A stretch of DNA of 64,000 bases from an uncultured Lachnospiraceae bacterium (lineage in GTDB: Bacteria; Bacillota; Clostridia; Lachnospirales; Anaerotignaceae): the NCBI GenBank assembly GCA_944381395.1, contig CALWKY010000041.1, forward strand, positions 1 to 64,000, given 5' to 3'. Below the pieces are notes generated by a model. The model worked only from the letters and a program-made list of their open reading frames with translations, was not told where the DNA came from and made no database searches. This document shows, piece after piece, positions 1 to 8,659 of this stretch. The position numbers were made by a program, and so were the translations under genes. The stretch's first letter is position 1; each line of letters begins with the position of its first letter.

Positions 1-460
1 TAGAAACTAGTACACCTTTTTTCCCTATAATTTTCGTTCCTCGATCCAATACTGTCAGATCATTATGAGAATCTATCATATGTGCACAAATGCCTTTTTT
101 GCATAATGTAACCAAAAGATGGGCTGCAGCGATGGTGTGGTCTAAACGCCCGCCAATAGCACCAAATATCAAAATTTCTTTGGCACCTTTTTCCACTGCC
201 AGTTCTAATCCCAGCTGTAAATCCGTTTCATCCTTATGGGTAGGATAAACTGTAATTTCCACACCAGCTTGGCGAAAATATGCAATATCTTCTGCCGATG
301 CAGAATCTAAATCTCCTACAATTGCATTAGGCAAAATTTGCAGAGCCTTTGCGTGACGCATTCCTCCATCACAGCAGATGATAAAATCCTCCGGCTGTAT
401 CAAATTATGATAAAAGTCATAATCCTCTATGGGTGCACCGCCAAAAACAACCGCACGCAT
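1..460 (-). CDS. thiN: Thiamine pyrophosphokinase, C-terminus beyond window
   Basis: Transfers pyrophosphate from ATP to thiamine, giving the cofactor TPP in the cytosol. The reading frame starts with MRAVVFGGAPIED at 460 and runs off the window start, so about 153 N-terminal residues are visible. Family motifs are present: CCDGG, VGDLDS, the acidic DETDLQLGLELA helix and GGRLDH, which bind Mg-ATP and thiamine. The ATG overlaps the rpe stop codon by one base (TAATG), so translation is probably coupled. It is the last visible gene of the rsmB-rlmN-stp-prkC-rsgA-rpe-thiN unit, an order well known in Firmicutes. The missing part is the C-terminal beta-sandwich half. Confidence 0.93.
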   Translation of the reverse strand, partial: MRAVVFGGAPIEDYDFYHNLIQPEDFIICCDGGMRHAKALQILPNAIVGDLDSASAEDIAYFRQAGVEITVYPTHKDETDLQLGLELAVEKGAKEILIFGAIGGRLDHTIAAAHLLVTLCKKGICAHMIDSHNDLTVLDRGTKIIGKKGVLVS

Positions 461-1128
461 TATCCCTCATACTCCTTAAACACTTCCATAAAGTCCCTTA
501 CAGCGCCCGCAACATCTTCTTTTCCGAAAACAGCAGATCCCGCAACAATTACATTGGCGCCTGCATCTAAAACAGTACGCAAAGTTTTCAGATTGACACC
601 TCCGTCTACTTCAATGTCATAAGTATATCCCTGCTCTTTTTTCCACTTTGAAAGGGTACGAATTTTTTCCACTTGGTCTTCCATAAAAGACTGTCCGCCA
701 AAACCCGGCTCTACCGTCATAACCAATACCATATCTACCTCTGATAAATAAGGTAACAGATCTTCTACGGGTGTTTTCGGTTTAATGGTAATCGCAGCTT
801 TTGCGCCAGTTGCTTTAATCTGTCCAATGACAGCAGCGGGATCTTCGGTAGCCTCCAAATGGAAGTTGATAATATCCGCACCTGCTTTACGGAATGCTTC
901 GACATATTTTTCCGGCTCTACAATCATTAAATGCACATCAAAAATCATCTGTGTAGATTTTCTTAAGCCAGCAATAACGGGTATTCCAAAGGAAATATTA
1001 GGCACAAAAACACCATCCATAACATCTAAATGCAAATAAGGAGTTCCTGCATCTTCTGCTTTTTTCAGATTTTCTCCGATATTGGCAAAATCAATTGCCA
1101 ACATAGAAGGCGATAACAAAATTGCCAT
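460..1128 (-). CDS. rpe: Ribulose-phosphate 3-epimerase
   Basis: Interconverts ribulose 5-phosphate and xylulose 5-phosphate in the pentose phosphate pathway. The 222-residue length is normal for this TIM-barrel family. Visible signatures are LSPSMLAIDFANI near the N-terminus, HLDVMDGVFVPNIS with the metal-binding His and catalytic Asp, DVHLMI, MTVEPGFGGQSF, and EVDGGVN with the second catalytic Asp. The C-terminal VAGSAVFG phosphate-binding loop is intact. It lies three bases after rsgA and overlaps the start of thiN, so it belongs to the same transcript. Nothing unusual. Confidence 0.96.
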   Translation of the reverse strand: MAILLSPSMLAIDFANIGENLKKAEDAGTPYLHLDVMDGVFVPNISFGIPVIAGLRKSTQMIFDVHLMIVEPEKYVEAFRKAGADIINFHLEATEDPAAVIGQIKATGAKAAITIKPKTPVEDLLPYLSEVDMVLVMTVEPGFGGQSFMEDQVEKIRTLSKWKKEQGYTYDIEVDGGVNLKTLRTVLDAGANVIVAGSAVFGKEDVAGAVRDFMEVFKEYEG

Positions 1129-1131
1129 TTT

Positions 1132-2010
1132 CTACCTTCTCCTTTCTGTTTCCTCTGCCTGCTGAAATAATGTGCGATACCGTTCATAGCGTACCATAGG
1201 GATTTCCGTTCCCACCGCATTTTTTACTGCGCATTCCGGCTCATTGATATGATGGCATCCACTATAACGGCATTTCCCAATAAAAGGTGTAAATTCTCGA
1301 AAATAATACTGCAACTGCTCAGACGGGATATGTTCCAAAGATAAAGACATAAATCCAGGGGAATCTACCAAATATGTATCCTCTGCTACGCGAATCAATT
1401 CTGCATGGCGGGTTGTATGTTTGCCACGCTGGATTTTCTGGCTGATTTCTCCCGTGTTTAGGGAAAAACCAGGAAAGGCTGCATTGATCAGGCTGCTTTT
1501 CCCAACACCGGAAGGTCCTGCGAATACTGATATTTTACCTATCATATGTTCCCGCAAAGCATCTATGCCTTCTCCTGTATATGTGCAGGTAGAGACAACC
1601 GTATAACCAGCCTGCTGGTAAATTTCTCTCAAGGCAAGATAATCCTTTTGCTCATCTCGATCGATTTTATTCAAAACAATGACCACATCCAGTTTTTGTT
1701 CTTCTACCAGCAGCAGAAAACGGTCTAATAAATCTGGGTTAGGATCTGGTTCCTTTGCAGCAAAGACAATCATAGCCTGGTCTACATTCGCTACCTTTGG
1801 TCGAATCAATTCATTGCGTCGGGGCAGAATCACGTCCAAAGAACCTTTTTTCGCCATTTCATCCAAAATGGAGATTTCCACCAAATCACCCACTGTGGGA
1901 CGAATACCTTCCTTACGGAAAATGCCTCTGGCACGGCATTCGTACACCCCGGTTTCTGTGTCAATATAATAAAATCCACCGATGCCTTTCGTAATGACAC
2001 CTTTTTTCAT
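1132..2010 (-). CDS. rsgA: Small ribosomal subunit biogenesis GTPase RsgA
   Basis: Circularly permuted GTPase that checks late 30S subunit assembly. After an N-terminal OB-fold (GGFYYIDTETG region) the G motifs appear in permuted order: NKID (G4), then GPSGVGKSSL (G1), then DSPGF (G3). A C-terminal zinc knuckle follows with the pattern C-x4-C-x-H-x5-C. An ATG at 2022 overlaps the prkC stop as TAATG, but GGGGGA sits four bases before the ATG at 2010 and the shorter form matches family N-termini better, so 2010 was chosen; 2022 remains possible. Gene order after the PASTA kinase and its phosphatase is the usual Firmicute one. Confidence 0.94.
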   Translation of the reverse strand: MKKGVITKGIGGFYYIDTETGVYECRARGIFRKEGIRPTVGDLVEISILDEMAKKGSLDVILPRRNELIRPKVANVDQAMIVFAAKEPDPNPDLLDRFLLLVEEQKLDVVIVLNKIDRDEQKDYLALREIYQQAGYTVVSTCTYTGEGIDALREHMIGKISVFAGPSGVGKSSLINAAFPGFSLNTGEISQKIQRGKHTTRHAELIRVAEDTYLVDSPGFMSLSLEHIPSEQLQYYFREFTPFIGKCRYSGCHHINEPECAVKNAVGTEIPMVRYERYRTLFQQAEETERRR

Positions 2011-2021
2011 GTTATCCCCCA

Positions 2022-4382
2022 TTATTCACCAAAGTTAACTGCCAAAGACCACTGTTGTACACCATCTACAGTACATGTTACAGAGCCTTCGCCTGTACCA
2101 GTTACAGAAACACTTAACGGGAATTCGGAGCCATTGTGGAACTCATCCACAACCGTTTCTCTGCCGTTAGCATCCACCTTTTGAATCAATACATGCAAAG
2201 AATCTGTGGGTGCAGTACCGCTGGGCATATCTACAGTGAAACTCTTTGTTCCAGTGGAAGGAGTATTTGTCGTAGGTGTTTCTGTGGTTGTACCGGGAAT
2301 GTTGGGCTGTTGTGTTTCAGGCTCTTCCACTTCCGGTGCACCAGAGCTTACTACCAGGTTTACAACACTGCCTTCTGCTACCGTTGTATTGGCAGCCAGT
2401 GTCTGGGTAATAACCTTGCCTTCTGCTACAGTGGTGCTTTCTGCATAAGATACATTACCTACACGCAGTCCGAGAGCCTCCAAAGAAGATCTTGCGCTGG
2501 ATTCTGTTTCTCCCACTACAGAAGGTACCGTTACTGTCACGTTTTCGCTTCCTTTACTTACTTTGATATATACGGTGCTGTTGGCGTCAATCGTTGTTCC
2601 TTCATCCGGTGTCTGTTCCATTACTTCGCCTGCTTTCACGGAGTCGCTATAAACATGCTCAATGGTAGGAGAAACACCTATACGCTCAATAATGTCATTT
2701 ACCGCTTCATTTTCATCCATACCAACTAAATTAGGCATGGTATCTGTAACCAGCCCAGAACTTACCTTAACTGCTATCACAGAGCCTTTCGCAATGCTTT
2801 CGCCTTCTGCTACGCCCTGATAGCATATTTCGCCTTCATCATAATATTTACTGGTTTCTGTACCTTCGTTTTCAATGGAGAAGCCATTCTTTTCCGCTTC
2901 TGCCTCCGCTTCCTCCAGTGTCATGCCTAACAGGTAGGGCATTTCCAGAGAATTTTCCTCACTCTGGAAGAAAATACTGGTATTTAATCCGCCTACCAGC
3001 TTCAGCCCAATTACACTAAAGAGTACTACAATTGCTAAGCCGGTAGCAACTGCAGCTAAGATCACTTTTCTTTCTTCTTTTTTTTCTGCAGGTGTTTTTT
3101 CAACTTTTTGCTTTTTCTTTCCCTTTTGCATATGATTTTGATTTGTATCCTCCGATTGTTCAAATTTCAATTTTTTCCCGTATTTTTCAAAACCAACCAA
3201 ACTCTCAGGGATCGCCTCTTCCAAATTAGGTTTCTGATTTTGTTTCAAATAATCCAATTCTGGTCTATCTTCCGCCATACGGTTTTTTTCTTTTTCCGCC
3301 GGATGCTCTGCTGTTTTCTGCTCCTCTTCCAGCGGACGGATGCGGGTCATTTCCGGCTGAGGTACTTCATTTACTTTCTGCGCATAGGGTGTTTCTGTAC
3401 GAGGTTTCGCGTGCGCCACTTCTTCTTGCTTTTTTGCTTCCGACGCAACGGCTGCCGCTGCAATCGCTGCTTTTCTGCGAGACATTCTAACGCCGCCGGT
3501 AGAAATCTCCGTTACCATATCTTTTTCCAAATTTTTCTTGGTGCTTTTTTCCCCTAATTCCATGCGGGCCCGCAGTAAATCGTCCAGCATTTCATCTACA
3601 TTGGCATACCGTTCGTCAGATTTTTTCATGGTTGCTTTACGGATAATACGCTCCAACGCAACGGAACAATTGGGATTGTACTGACGAATATCAGGCAGTT
3701 CTTCATTGATATGCTTTAACGCAATGGAAACGGAATTATTTCCTTGATACGGCAAAACACCCGTAATCATTTCAAACATAGTGATACCAAGCGAATAAAT
3801 ATCGCTCTTTTCATCCACATATCCGCCTCTTGCCTGCTCTGGAGAAAAATAGTGTACACTGCCAGCAGCATTAGCTGTTGTGGTCATAGTAGTTGCTGTT
3901 GCCGCGCGGGCAATACCAAAGTCTGTTACTTTGATAATGCCATCTGCACCTACCAGAATATTTTGTGGTTTGATATCTCTATGTATGATATGGCACTTAT
4001 GCGCTTGCGAAAGGGCAGATGCCATTTGAATTGCAACGTTGATAGTAGAACGAGAATCAAAAGGTGCTTTTTCTTTAATTGCCTTCTTTAATGTGTCGCC
4101 ATGAATATACTCCATGACAATATAATTGACATTATCCTCTTCCCCTACATCATAAACTCTTACAATATTGGGATGAGATAATTTTGCAGCGGAACAAGCC
4201 TCAGAACGGAACCGGGCAATAAATTCCTCGTCTCCTGTAAATTCTTCCCGCAGTACTTTTACTGTTACATATCGCTCTAATTTCCGGTCTCTGGCGCGGT
4301 ATACCACAGCCATTCCCCCGGAACCAATTTTCTCTATAATTTCATATCTTCCGCCTAAAACGGAACCTTCCTCTACTTTCAT
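2022..4382 (-). CDS. prkC: PASTA-domain Ser/Thr protein kinase (PrkC/StkP type)
   Basis: Membrane kinase that senses peptidoglycan fragments or lipid II and phosphorylates proteins of cell-wall synthesis, division and germination. Residues 13-270 form a Hanks kinase: glycine loop IGSGGMAVVY (19-28), Lys42, catalytic HRDIKPQN (134-141) and DFG (154-156), followed by a TTT-rich activation loop. A long charged juxtamembrane linker leads to one transmembrane helix near residues 440-465. Three extracellular PASTA repeats follow (starting MPYLLGM, MPNLVGM and VPSVVGE), then a Thr/Pro-rich spacer and a last beta-rich segment of about 80 residues, a tail seen in many clostridial PrkC proteins. It lies 19 bases after its phosphatase gene stp. 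Confidence 0.96.
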   Translation of the reverse strand: MKVEEGSVLGGRYEIIEKIGSGGMAVVYRARDRKLERYVTVKVLREEFTGDEEFIARFRSEACSAAKLSHPNIVRVYDVGEEDNVNYIVMEYIHGDTLKKAIKEKAPFDSRSTINVAIQMASALSQAHKCHIIHRDIKPQNILVGADGIIKVTDFGIARAATATTMTTTANAAGSVHYFSPEQARGGYVDEKSDIYSLGITMFEMITGVLPYQGNNSVSIALKHINEELPDIRQYNPNCSVALERIIRKATMKKSDERYANVDEMLDDLLRARMELGEKSTKKNLEKDMVTEISTGGVRMSRRKAAIAAAAVASEAKKQEEVAHAKPRTETPYAQKVNEVPQPEMTRIRPLEEEQKTAEHPAEKEKNRMAEDRPELDYLKQNQKPNLEEAIPESLVGFEKYGKKLKFEQSEDTNQNHMQKGKKKQKVEKTPAEKKEERKVILAAVATGLAIVVLFSVIGLKLVGGLNTSIFFQSEENSLEMPYLLGMTLEEAEAEAEKNGFSIENEGTETSKYYDEGEICYQGVAEGESIAKGSVIAVKVSSGLVTDTMPNLVGMDENEAVNDIIERIGVSPTIEHVYSDSVKAGEVMEQTPDEGTTIDANSTVYIKVSKGSENVTVTVPSVVGETESSARSSLEALGLRVGNVSYAESTTVAEGKVITQTLAANTTVAEGSVVNLVVSSGAPEVEEPETQQPNIPGTTTETPTTNTPSTGTKSFTVDMPSGTAPTDSLHVLIQKVDANGRETVVDEFHNGSEFPLSVSVTGTGEGSVTCTVDGVQQWSLAVNFGE

Positions 4383-4401
4383 GGAAACTTACCCTCCTGT
4401 G

Positions 4402-5121
4402 TCAGACCTCGGCCAAAATTAAGGTGATATTATCGTAGCCGCCTCTGGCATTTGCTTCCTCTACCAGCTTTTCGGCTTTTTTTTCGAATGTAATTTTACG
4501 TTTGATGATTTCCTGCATTTCCTCATCTTTCATCATGCCGCTTAATCCATCAGAACACAGCAGCAGGACATCTCCTTTTTTGATGCTGTATGTCGTAATA
4601 TCTGCTTCTACTTCTTCTTTAATACCCACAGCCCGGGTAATGATATTTCTTTTAGGATGTACCGCCGCTTCCTCTGCCGTAATACTTCCCAAACGAACCA
4701 ATTCCATTACATAAGAATGATCTATGGTTAAGGGGAAGATATCTTTTTTCCGTAACAAATAAGCTCTGCTGTCCCCAACATGAACAACATATATCTTTTT
4801 TGTATCAATTAAAACTGCCACCAAAGTGGTTCCCATTTCTATCATTTTTTCATTTGCCAGTTCAAAAACAGCACGATTTGCCGCATCCACTGCATGGGTT
4901 AACAGTTTTTCCGGATTATCCAATTCTAACGGCAATTTTTCCTCTACATATTTTGTAAATGCCTCTACTGCTGTTGCACTGGCCACTTCTCCTGCATTGC
5001 ATCCACCCATACCGTCTGCAATGAGGAGTAATCGAACCGGATAATCTTCATCTGAAATAAAATAGGCATCTTCGTTATTTTTTCTACATCTGCCAATATC
5101 AGTTCTTCCCACTGCTTTCAA
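4402..5121 (-). CDS. stp: PP2C-type protein phosphatase, partner of PrkC
   Basis: Mn-dependent Ser/Thr phosphatase that reverses PrkC phosphorylation. The 239-residue protein carries the PPM motifs in order: the Arg/Asp-containing GRCRKNNEDAY start, ADGMGGCNAGEVAS with metal-binding Asp, GTTLVAVLI, HVGDSRAYLL, DHSYV, and LLCSDGLSGMM and GGYDNITLI with the remaining metal-ligand Asp residues. The usual RxRxxNxD motif reads here as IGRCRKNNED. Located between rlmN and prkC, as in Bacillus prpC-prkC. No membrane segment. Confidence 0.95.
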   Translation of the reverse strand: MKAVGRTDIGRCRKNNEDAYFISDEDYPVRLLLIADGMGGCNAGEVASATAVEAFTKYVEEKLPLELDNPEKLLTHAVDAANRAVFELANEKMIEMGTTLVAVLIDTKKIYVVHVGDSRAYLLRKKDIFPLTIDHSYVMELVRLGSITAEEAAVHPKRNIITRAVGIKEEVEADITTYSIKKGDVLLLCSDGLSGMMKDEEMQEIIKRKITFEKKAEKLVEEANARGGYDNITLILAEV

Positions 5122-5143
5122 ATGATCACCTCCAAAGTGCGCA

Positions 5144-6187
5144 TTACACTTCGCCTTCCTTCAAATACCCACGTCTGAGCTGTCCGCAGGCAGCATCAAT
5201 ATCACTGCCTAAACGTCGGCGAATGGTAGTCTCAATACTGCGTTTTTGCAAAATTGCAGCAAATCGACGGATTCTTTCATTACTAGATCGGTTAAAATCT
5301 CTTTCTTTGACATCGTTTACCGGAATCAGGTTGACGTGTGCCAGCATGCCGTGAAGCCGATCTGCTAGTTCATTGGCACAAGCATCCGAATCATTGACTC
5401 CTGCCATCAGGGCATATTCAAATGTAATGCGTCTGCCTGTTTCTTTGGTATAAGCTTTACATGCCTCCAACAACCGCTCCATGGAATAGGCATTGGAAAT
5501 AGGCATAATCTGATGCCGAATTTCGTCGTTAGGCGCGTGCAGAGAAACAGCCAACGTAATTTGCAATTTTTCCCGCATGAAATCATACATCCGGTCTACT
5601 AAACCGCAAGTGGACAATGTAATATGGCGGTGGCTTAAATTCAGCCCTTTTTCGTGATGAATCAGTGATAAAAACCGCATCACTGCATCGTAATTATCCA
5701 ACGGTTCGCCGCTTCCCATTAAAACCACACTGGAAACACGGCAATCCACATCTCGGCTGATTTCATAAATCTGAGAAAGCATTTCCCCCGCCGTTAGATT
5801 TCTTTCCACGCCGTCTAAGGTAGATGCACAGAACTTACAGCCCATACGGCATCCCACTTGGGTGGATATGCAAACCGTATTGCCATACTCATAGCGCATG
5901 AAAACGCTTTCAATGACAGAACCGCCTTCCAGCGCAAACAAATATTTTCTGGTACCATCTTCTTGGGAAACCAAACACCGCACAATGGAAATGGGGGTGA
6001 TTTTTGCTTTTCTTTCTAACTTTTCCCGTAAAGATTTGGAAAGATTGGTCATCTCATCGAAGCTTTTGACATGTTTGGCATGCAGCCAGTCAAAGATCTG
6101 CTCTCCGCGAAAAGCCGGCTCTCCCATTTCTTTCATCCATGCTTTTAATTCTGCCAAATCCATGGACAGAATATCCACTTGTTCCAT
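5144..6187 (-). CDS. rlmN: Dual-specificity 23S rRNA/tRNA adenine-C2 methyltransferase
   Basis: Radical SAM enzyme that methylates C2 of A2503 in 23S rRNA and of A37 in some tRNAs. At 347 residues it has normal family length. It shows an N-terminal helical accessory domain with GEPAFRGEQIFDWLH, the radical SAM cluster motif CRMGCKFCAS, the SAM-binding MGSGEPLDN, STCGLV, and near the C-terminus AACGQLR, which carries the Cys that resolves the covalent RNA intermediate. It begins three bases after rsmB, so the two RNA methyltransferases are co-transcribed. The start is preceded by AGAAAGGAA. Confidence 0.96.
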   Translation of the reverse strand: MEQVDILSMDLAELKAWMKEMGEPAFRGEQIFDWLHAKHVKSFDEMTNLSKSLREKLERKAKITPISIVRCLVSQEDGTRKYLFALEGGSVIESVFMRYEYGNTVCISTQVGCRMGCKFCASTLDGVERNLTAGEMLSQIYEISRDVDCRVSSVVLMGSGEPLDNYDAVMRFLSLIHHEKGLNLSHRHITLSTCGLVDRMYDFMREKLQITLAVSLHAPNDEIRHQIMPISNAYSMERLLEACKAYTKETGRRITFEYALMAGVNDSDACANELADRLHGMLAHVNLIPVNDVKERDFNRSSNERIRRFAAILQKRSIETTIRRRLGSDIDAACGQLRRGYLKEGEV

Positions 6188-6190
6188 GAT

Positions 6191-7540
6191 TTATTCCTTT
6201 CTGCGCAGGCGGGCAATAAAAAACCCGTCCGTACCATGTATATGAGGATAAAGTGTTACAAATCCATCTTTTGCCGTATCACAGGAAATACCGGAAGGCA
6301 GTAATGCCGTTAAGTCCTCCGGAATAAAATCTTCCCGTTGAGACAAGAAGCGACGAATCATTCCCTCGTTTTCTTTTTTACAAAGGGTGCAGGTGCTATA
6401 TACCAGTACACCACCCTTTTTCACACAATCAGCGGAAGCCTGCAAAATCCGCCACTGTATTGGCAACAGCTGATCAATGGCAGTACCATCACGGTGCAGG
6501 CGTAAATCCGGCTTTTTTCGGAGCAATCCAAAACCAGAACAAGGCACATCCGCCAAAACACGGTCAAAGGCTGATTTTTCATTCTCCTGTACCTGTGTAC
6601 CATCCCGCAGTTGTGCATGGATGCTTTCCAATCCTAAACGCTGTGCGCCTTCTGCAATTAAATCTATCTTATGGGGATACAGATCGCAGGAAACAATACT
6701 GCCTGTATCCTCCATTTCTTCAGCCGCCAAAAAGCTCTTTCCTCCAGGCGCTGCGCAGACATCCAATATGCGTTCCCCCTTTTGTGCGCCTAACAAAAGT
6801 GCGGATAACTGTGCGCTTTCATCCTGCACATGGAAAAGGCCATCTTGAAAGGCTTTGAGATGCGCCAAACCGGCAGTTCCACTTAAGTGGAGCGCATTCG
6901 GACAAAAAAGGCTGTCTTGTACAGATACACCTGATGTTTCCAATAATGTTTTCAGGTCCTCTTTCGTGGTTTTTTGGGTATTTACGCGAATGGTCACATC
7001 TGGCGCACATTGATCTGCCGCACATAGTGCTTCTACGAAGTCATAGGAATAGGCAGCAAGCCACATTTTCACCAGCCAAAGGGGATGGGAATAGCGAATG
7101 GAAAGATACTCTGCCGTTCCTTCTTGGGGCAATTTGATTTCCTCTTTTCCCCTGCTTACGGCACGCAGCACACCATTGACGAAACCGGAAAAGTGATTAC
7201 TTCCCCGCAAGCCCATAAGTTTTACCGATTCATTGCAGGCAGCCGAATCCGGCACCTGTAAAAATAAAATCTGGTAAATGCCGCTGCGCAGAACTGCCAA
7301 TACCCATGGTTTCATTTTCTCATGAGGCAGAGATGAAAATGCGTCTAAAACATAGTCAATATAAATAATCTGGCGTAGTGTTCCATTTACAATCTCTGTT
7401 ACAAAAGCCCGGTCTTTTGGCGACATTGCTCCGTTTTGGCGCAGAAGTGTATGCAAAATGCGATTGTTATAAGCACCTTCTGATGCAATGGCACATAGGG
7501 CTTCTGCCGCTACCTGGCGAGGATTGATTTTAATTGTCAT
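6191..7540 (-). CDS. rsmB: 16S rRNA cytosine-967 C5-methyltransferase
   Basis: Methylates C967 of 16S rRNA with SAM. Residues 1-140 form a NusB-like RNA-binding domain (PRQVAAEALCAI, TEIVNGTLRQ). The Rossmann methyltransferase domain follows with DVCAAPGGKS (SAM loop), the DVPCSGFG motif IV Cys and the STCTLCKKENE catalytic Cys. An upstream in-frame ATG exists at 7570, but AGAGGAAAG lies just before the ATG at 7540 and the resulting MTIKINPRQ N-terminus fits the family, so 7540 was chosen. First gene of the unit, behind a promoter at 7610-7638. In many Firmicutes fmt and def precede rsmB; here they do not. Confidence 0.95.
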   Translation of the reverse strand: MTIKINPRQVAAEALCAIASEGAYNNRILHTLLRQNGAMSPKDRAFVTEIVNGTLRQIIYIDYVLDAFSSLPHEKMKPWVLAVLRSGIYQILFLQVPDSAACNESVKLMGLRGSNHFSGFVNGVLRAVSRGKEEIKLPQEGTAEYLSIRYSHPLWLVKMWLAAYSYDFVEALCAADQCAPDVTIRVNTQKTTKEDLKTLLETSGVSVQDSLFCPNALHLSGTAGLAHLKAFQDGLFHVQDESAQLSALLLGAQKGERILDVCAAPGGKSFLAAEEMEDTGSIVSCDLYPHKIDLIAEGAQRLGLESIHAQLRDGTQVQENEKSAFDRVLADVPCSGFGLLRKKPDLRLHRDGTAIDQLLPIQWRILQASADCVKKGGVLVYSTCTLCKKENEGMIRRFLSQREDFIPEDLTALLPSGISCDTAKDGFVTLYPHIHGTDGFFIARLRRKE

Positions 7541-7609
7541 AATTCTTTCCTCTTTTGCTCCATAAAACATATTTTATATTTAGACAGAATACTCCATAAT
7601 TAAAGTAAT

Positions 7610-7638
7610 ATTATACGATGTTTTTTGTTATATCGCAA
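7610..7638 (-). promoter_or_regulatory. Sigma-A promoter of the rsmB-to-thiN operon
   Basis: On the minus strand TTGCGA (-35, 7633-7638) and a perfect TATAAT (-10, 7610-7615) are separated by 17 bp. The expected transcript starts near 7603 and gives a leader of roughly 60 bases to the rsmB start at 7540. Confidence 0.65.
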
Positions 7639-7689
7639 TGTTTTATGCGTTTTTTTGTAAAAAAATCACACATACTAAACTAAAGCATA

Positions 7690-7728
7690 AAAAAACTTCT
7701 CCCATTTAAATATAAGGAGAAGTTTTTT
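7690..7728 (-). terminator. Terminator of the fatty-acid operon
   Basis: A 13-bp perfect stem (AAAAAACTTCTCC and its complement) with a 13-base AT-rich loop is followed on the minus strand by a T run, directly after the stop codon of the marR gene. It ends the fab operon. Confidence 0.85.
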
Positions 7729-7731
7729 ATT

Positions 7732-8178
7732 TTACTTTTTCAGATCTATTTCCGGCATCAATTCTGTTTCAATAATATCCATTACCTTCACAATATAAGC
7801 CAGTTCTTCCGGCGTAAACCGTTCTTCGATCCGTTTCATAACAGTAGAAATATATTGATAGCTAATATTATAATACTCTTTATATTTCTCAGTTACTTCC
7901 AAGTAATACTTTCTTTTATCATTTTCCGCACGAACTTTTCGTAAATAACCTTTTTTTATTAAACTATTTACTTTATACGCTGCATTTGGAGAAGAAAGAT
8001 TGGCCATTTCTGCAAACTCATTCACAGTAGGATTTTTCAGTGCATTGATAATTTCCATGCAGAATGTTTCAACAGTTGTAAGGGAAGCTTCACGGTCATT
8101 CCACTTCTCAAAAACCTTCCGATAGAAATGCAATTTGAATTTTGTATAAATCCTATCGAAGGATTCCTGCAATATCAT
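7732..8178 (-). CDS. MarR-family regulator, FabT-like
   Basis: Winged-helix dimeric regulator of the MarR family. Residues 1-25 form the dimerisation helix, the helix-turn-helix lies around VNEFAEMANLSSPNAAYKVN, and the wing is RAENDKRKYYLEVT. FabT in streptococci is a MarR protein in the fab cluster that represses fatty-acid genes with acyl-ACP as co-repressor; position as the last gene of the fab operon makes that role likely here. The frame extends upstream to a TTG at 8226 overlapping the fabZ stop and an ATG at 8217, but GGGGGAAG sits eight bases before the ATG at 8178 and helix 1 begins there, so 8178 was chosen. The target is probably the inverted repeats at 15228-15263. Confidence 0.85.
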   Translation of the reverse strand: MILQESFDRIYTKFKLHFYRKVFEKWNDREASLTTVETFCMEIINALKNPTVNEFAEMANLSSPNAAYKVNSLIKKGYLRKVRAENDKRKYYLEVTEKYKEYYNISYQYISTVMKRIEERFTPEELAYIVKVMDIIETELMPEIDLKK

Positions 8179-8222
8179 AAACAGTTCTTCCCCCTGGTTT
8201 TTTCTGAGTAAATTCATTGTAA

Positions 8223-8657
8223 TCAACTCTCTGCATCAACTGCAAACATTAATTCCGCACTGACAGCAACCTGCCCATCTACTTTCGCGACGGCCTTGCC
8301 AATCCCTACAGGACCTTTTTTCTGGATGATTTCACAGCTCAATTCCAATACATCCCCAGGCACCACCTGCTTACGAAATCTCGCAGATTTAATACCGCCA
8401 AAAAGCACAATCTTTCCTTTATTTTCTTCTTCCAGCAAAATAGCAACCGCACCAGTCTGTGCCAATGCTTCCAAAATCAATACGCCAGGCATAACATGCT
8501 TCTGGGGAAAATGACCCAGAAACTGCATTTCATTTGCTGTCACGCACTTAATACCTTTTGCGCTCTGACCAGGAACATACTCTGTAATTTTATCCACTAA
8601 CAGAAAAGGATATCTGTGGGGTAAAATCTTTTGAATCTCATTGGAGTTCAATTCCAT
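8223..8657 (-). CDS. fabZ: 3-hydroxyacyl-[ACP] dehydratase FabZ
   Basis: Removes water from 3-hydroxyacyl-ACP to give trans-2-enoyl-ACP in fatty-acid elongation. The 144-residue hot-dog fold has the catalytic His in LPHRYPFLLVDKI and the catalytic Glu in MPGVLILEALAQTGA. The start lies two bases after the fabF stop and the stop overlaps the regulator frame. No FabA or FabM isomerase is seen in this operon, so how unsaturated fatty acids are made cannot be judged from the window. Confidence 0.96.
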   Translation of the reverse strand: MELNSNEIQKILPHRYPFLLVDKITEYVPGQSAKGIKCVTANEMQFLGHFPQKHVMPGVLILEALAQTGAVAILLEEENKGKIVLFGGIKSARFRKQVVPGDVLELSCEIIQKKGPVGIGKAVAKVDGQVAVSAELMFAVDAES

Positions 8658-8659
8658 AC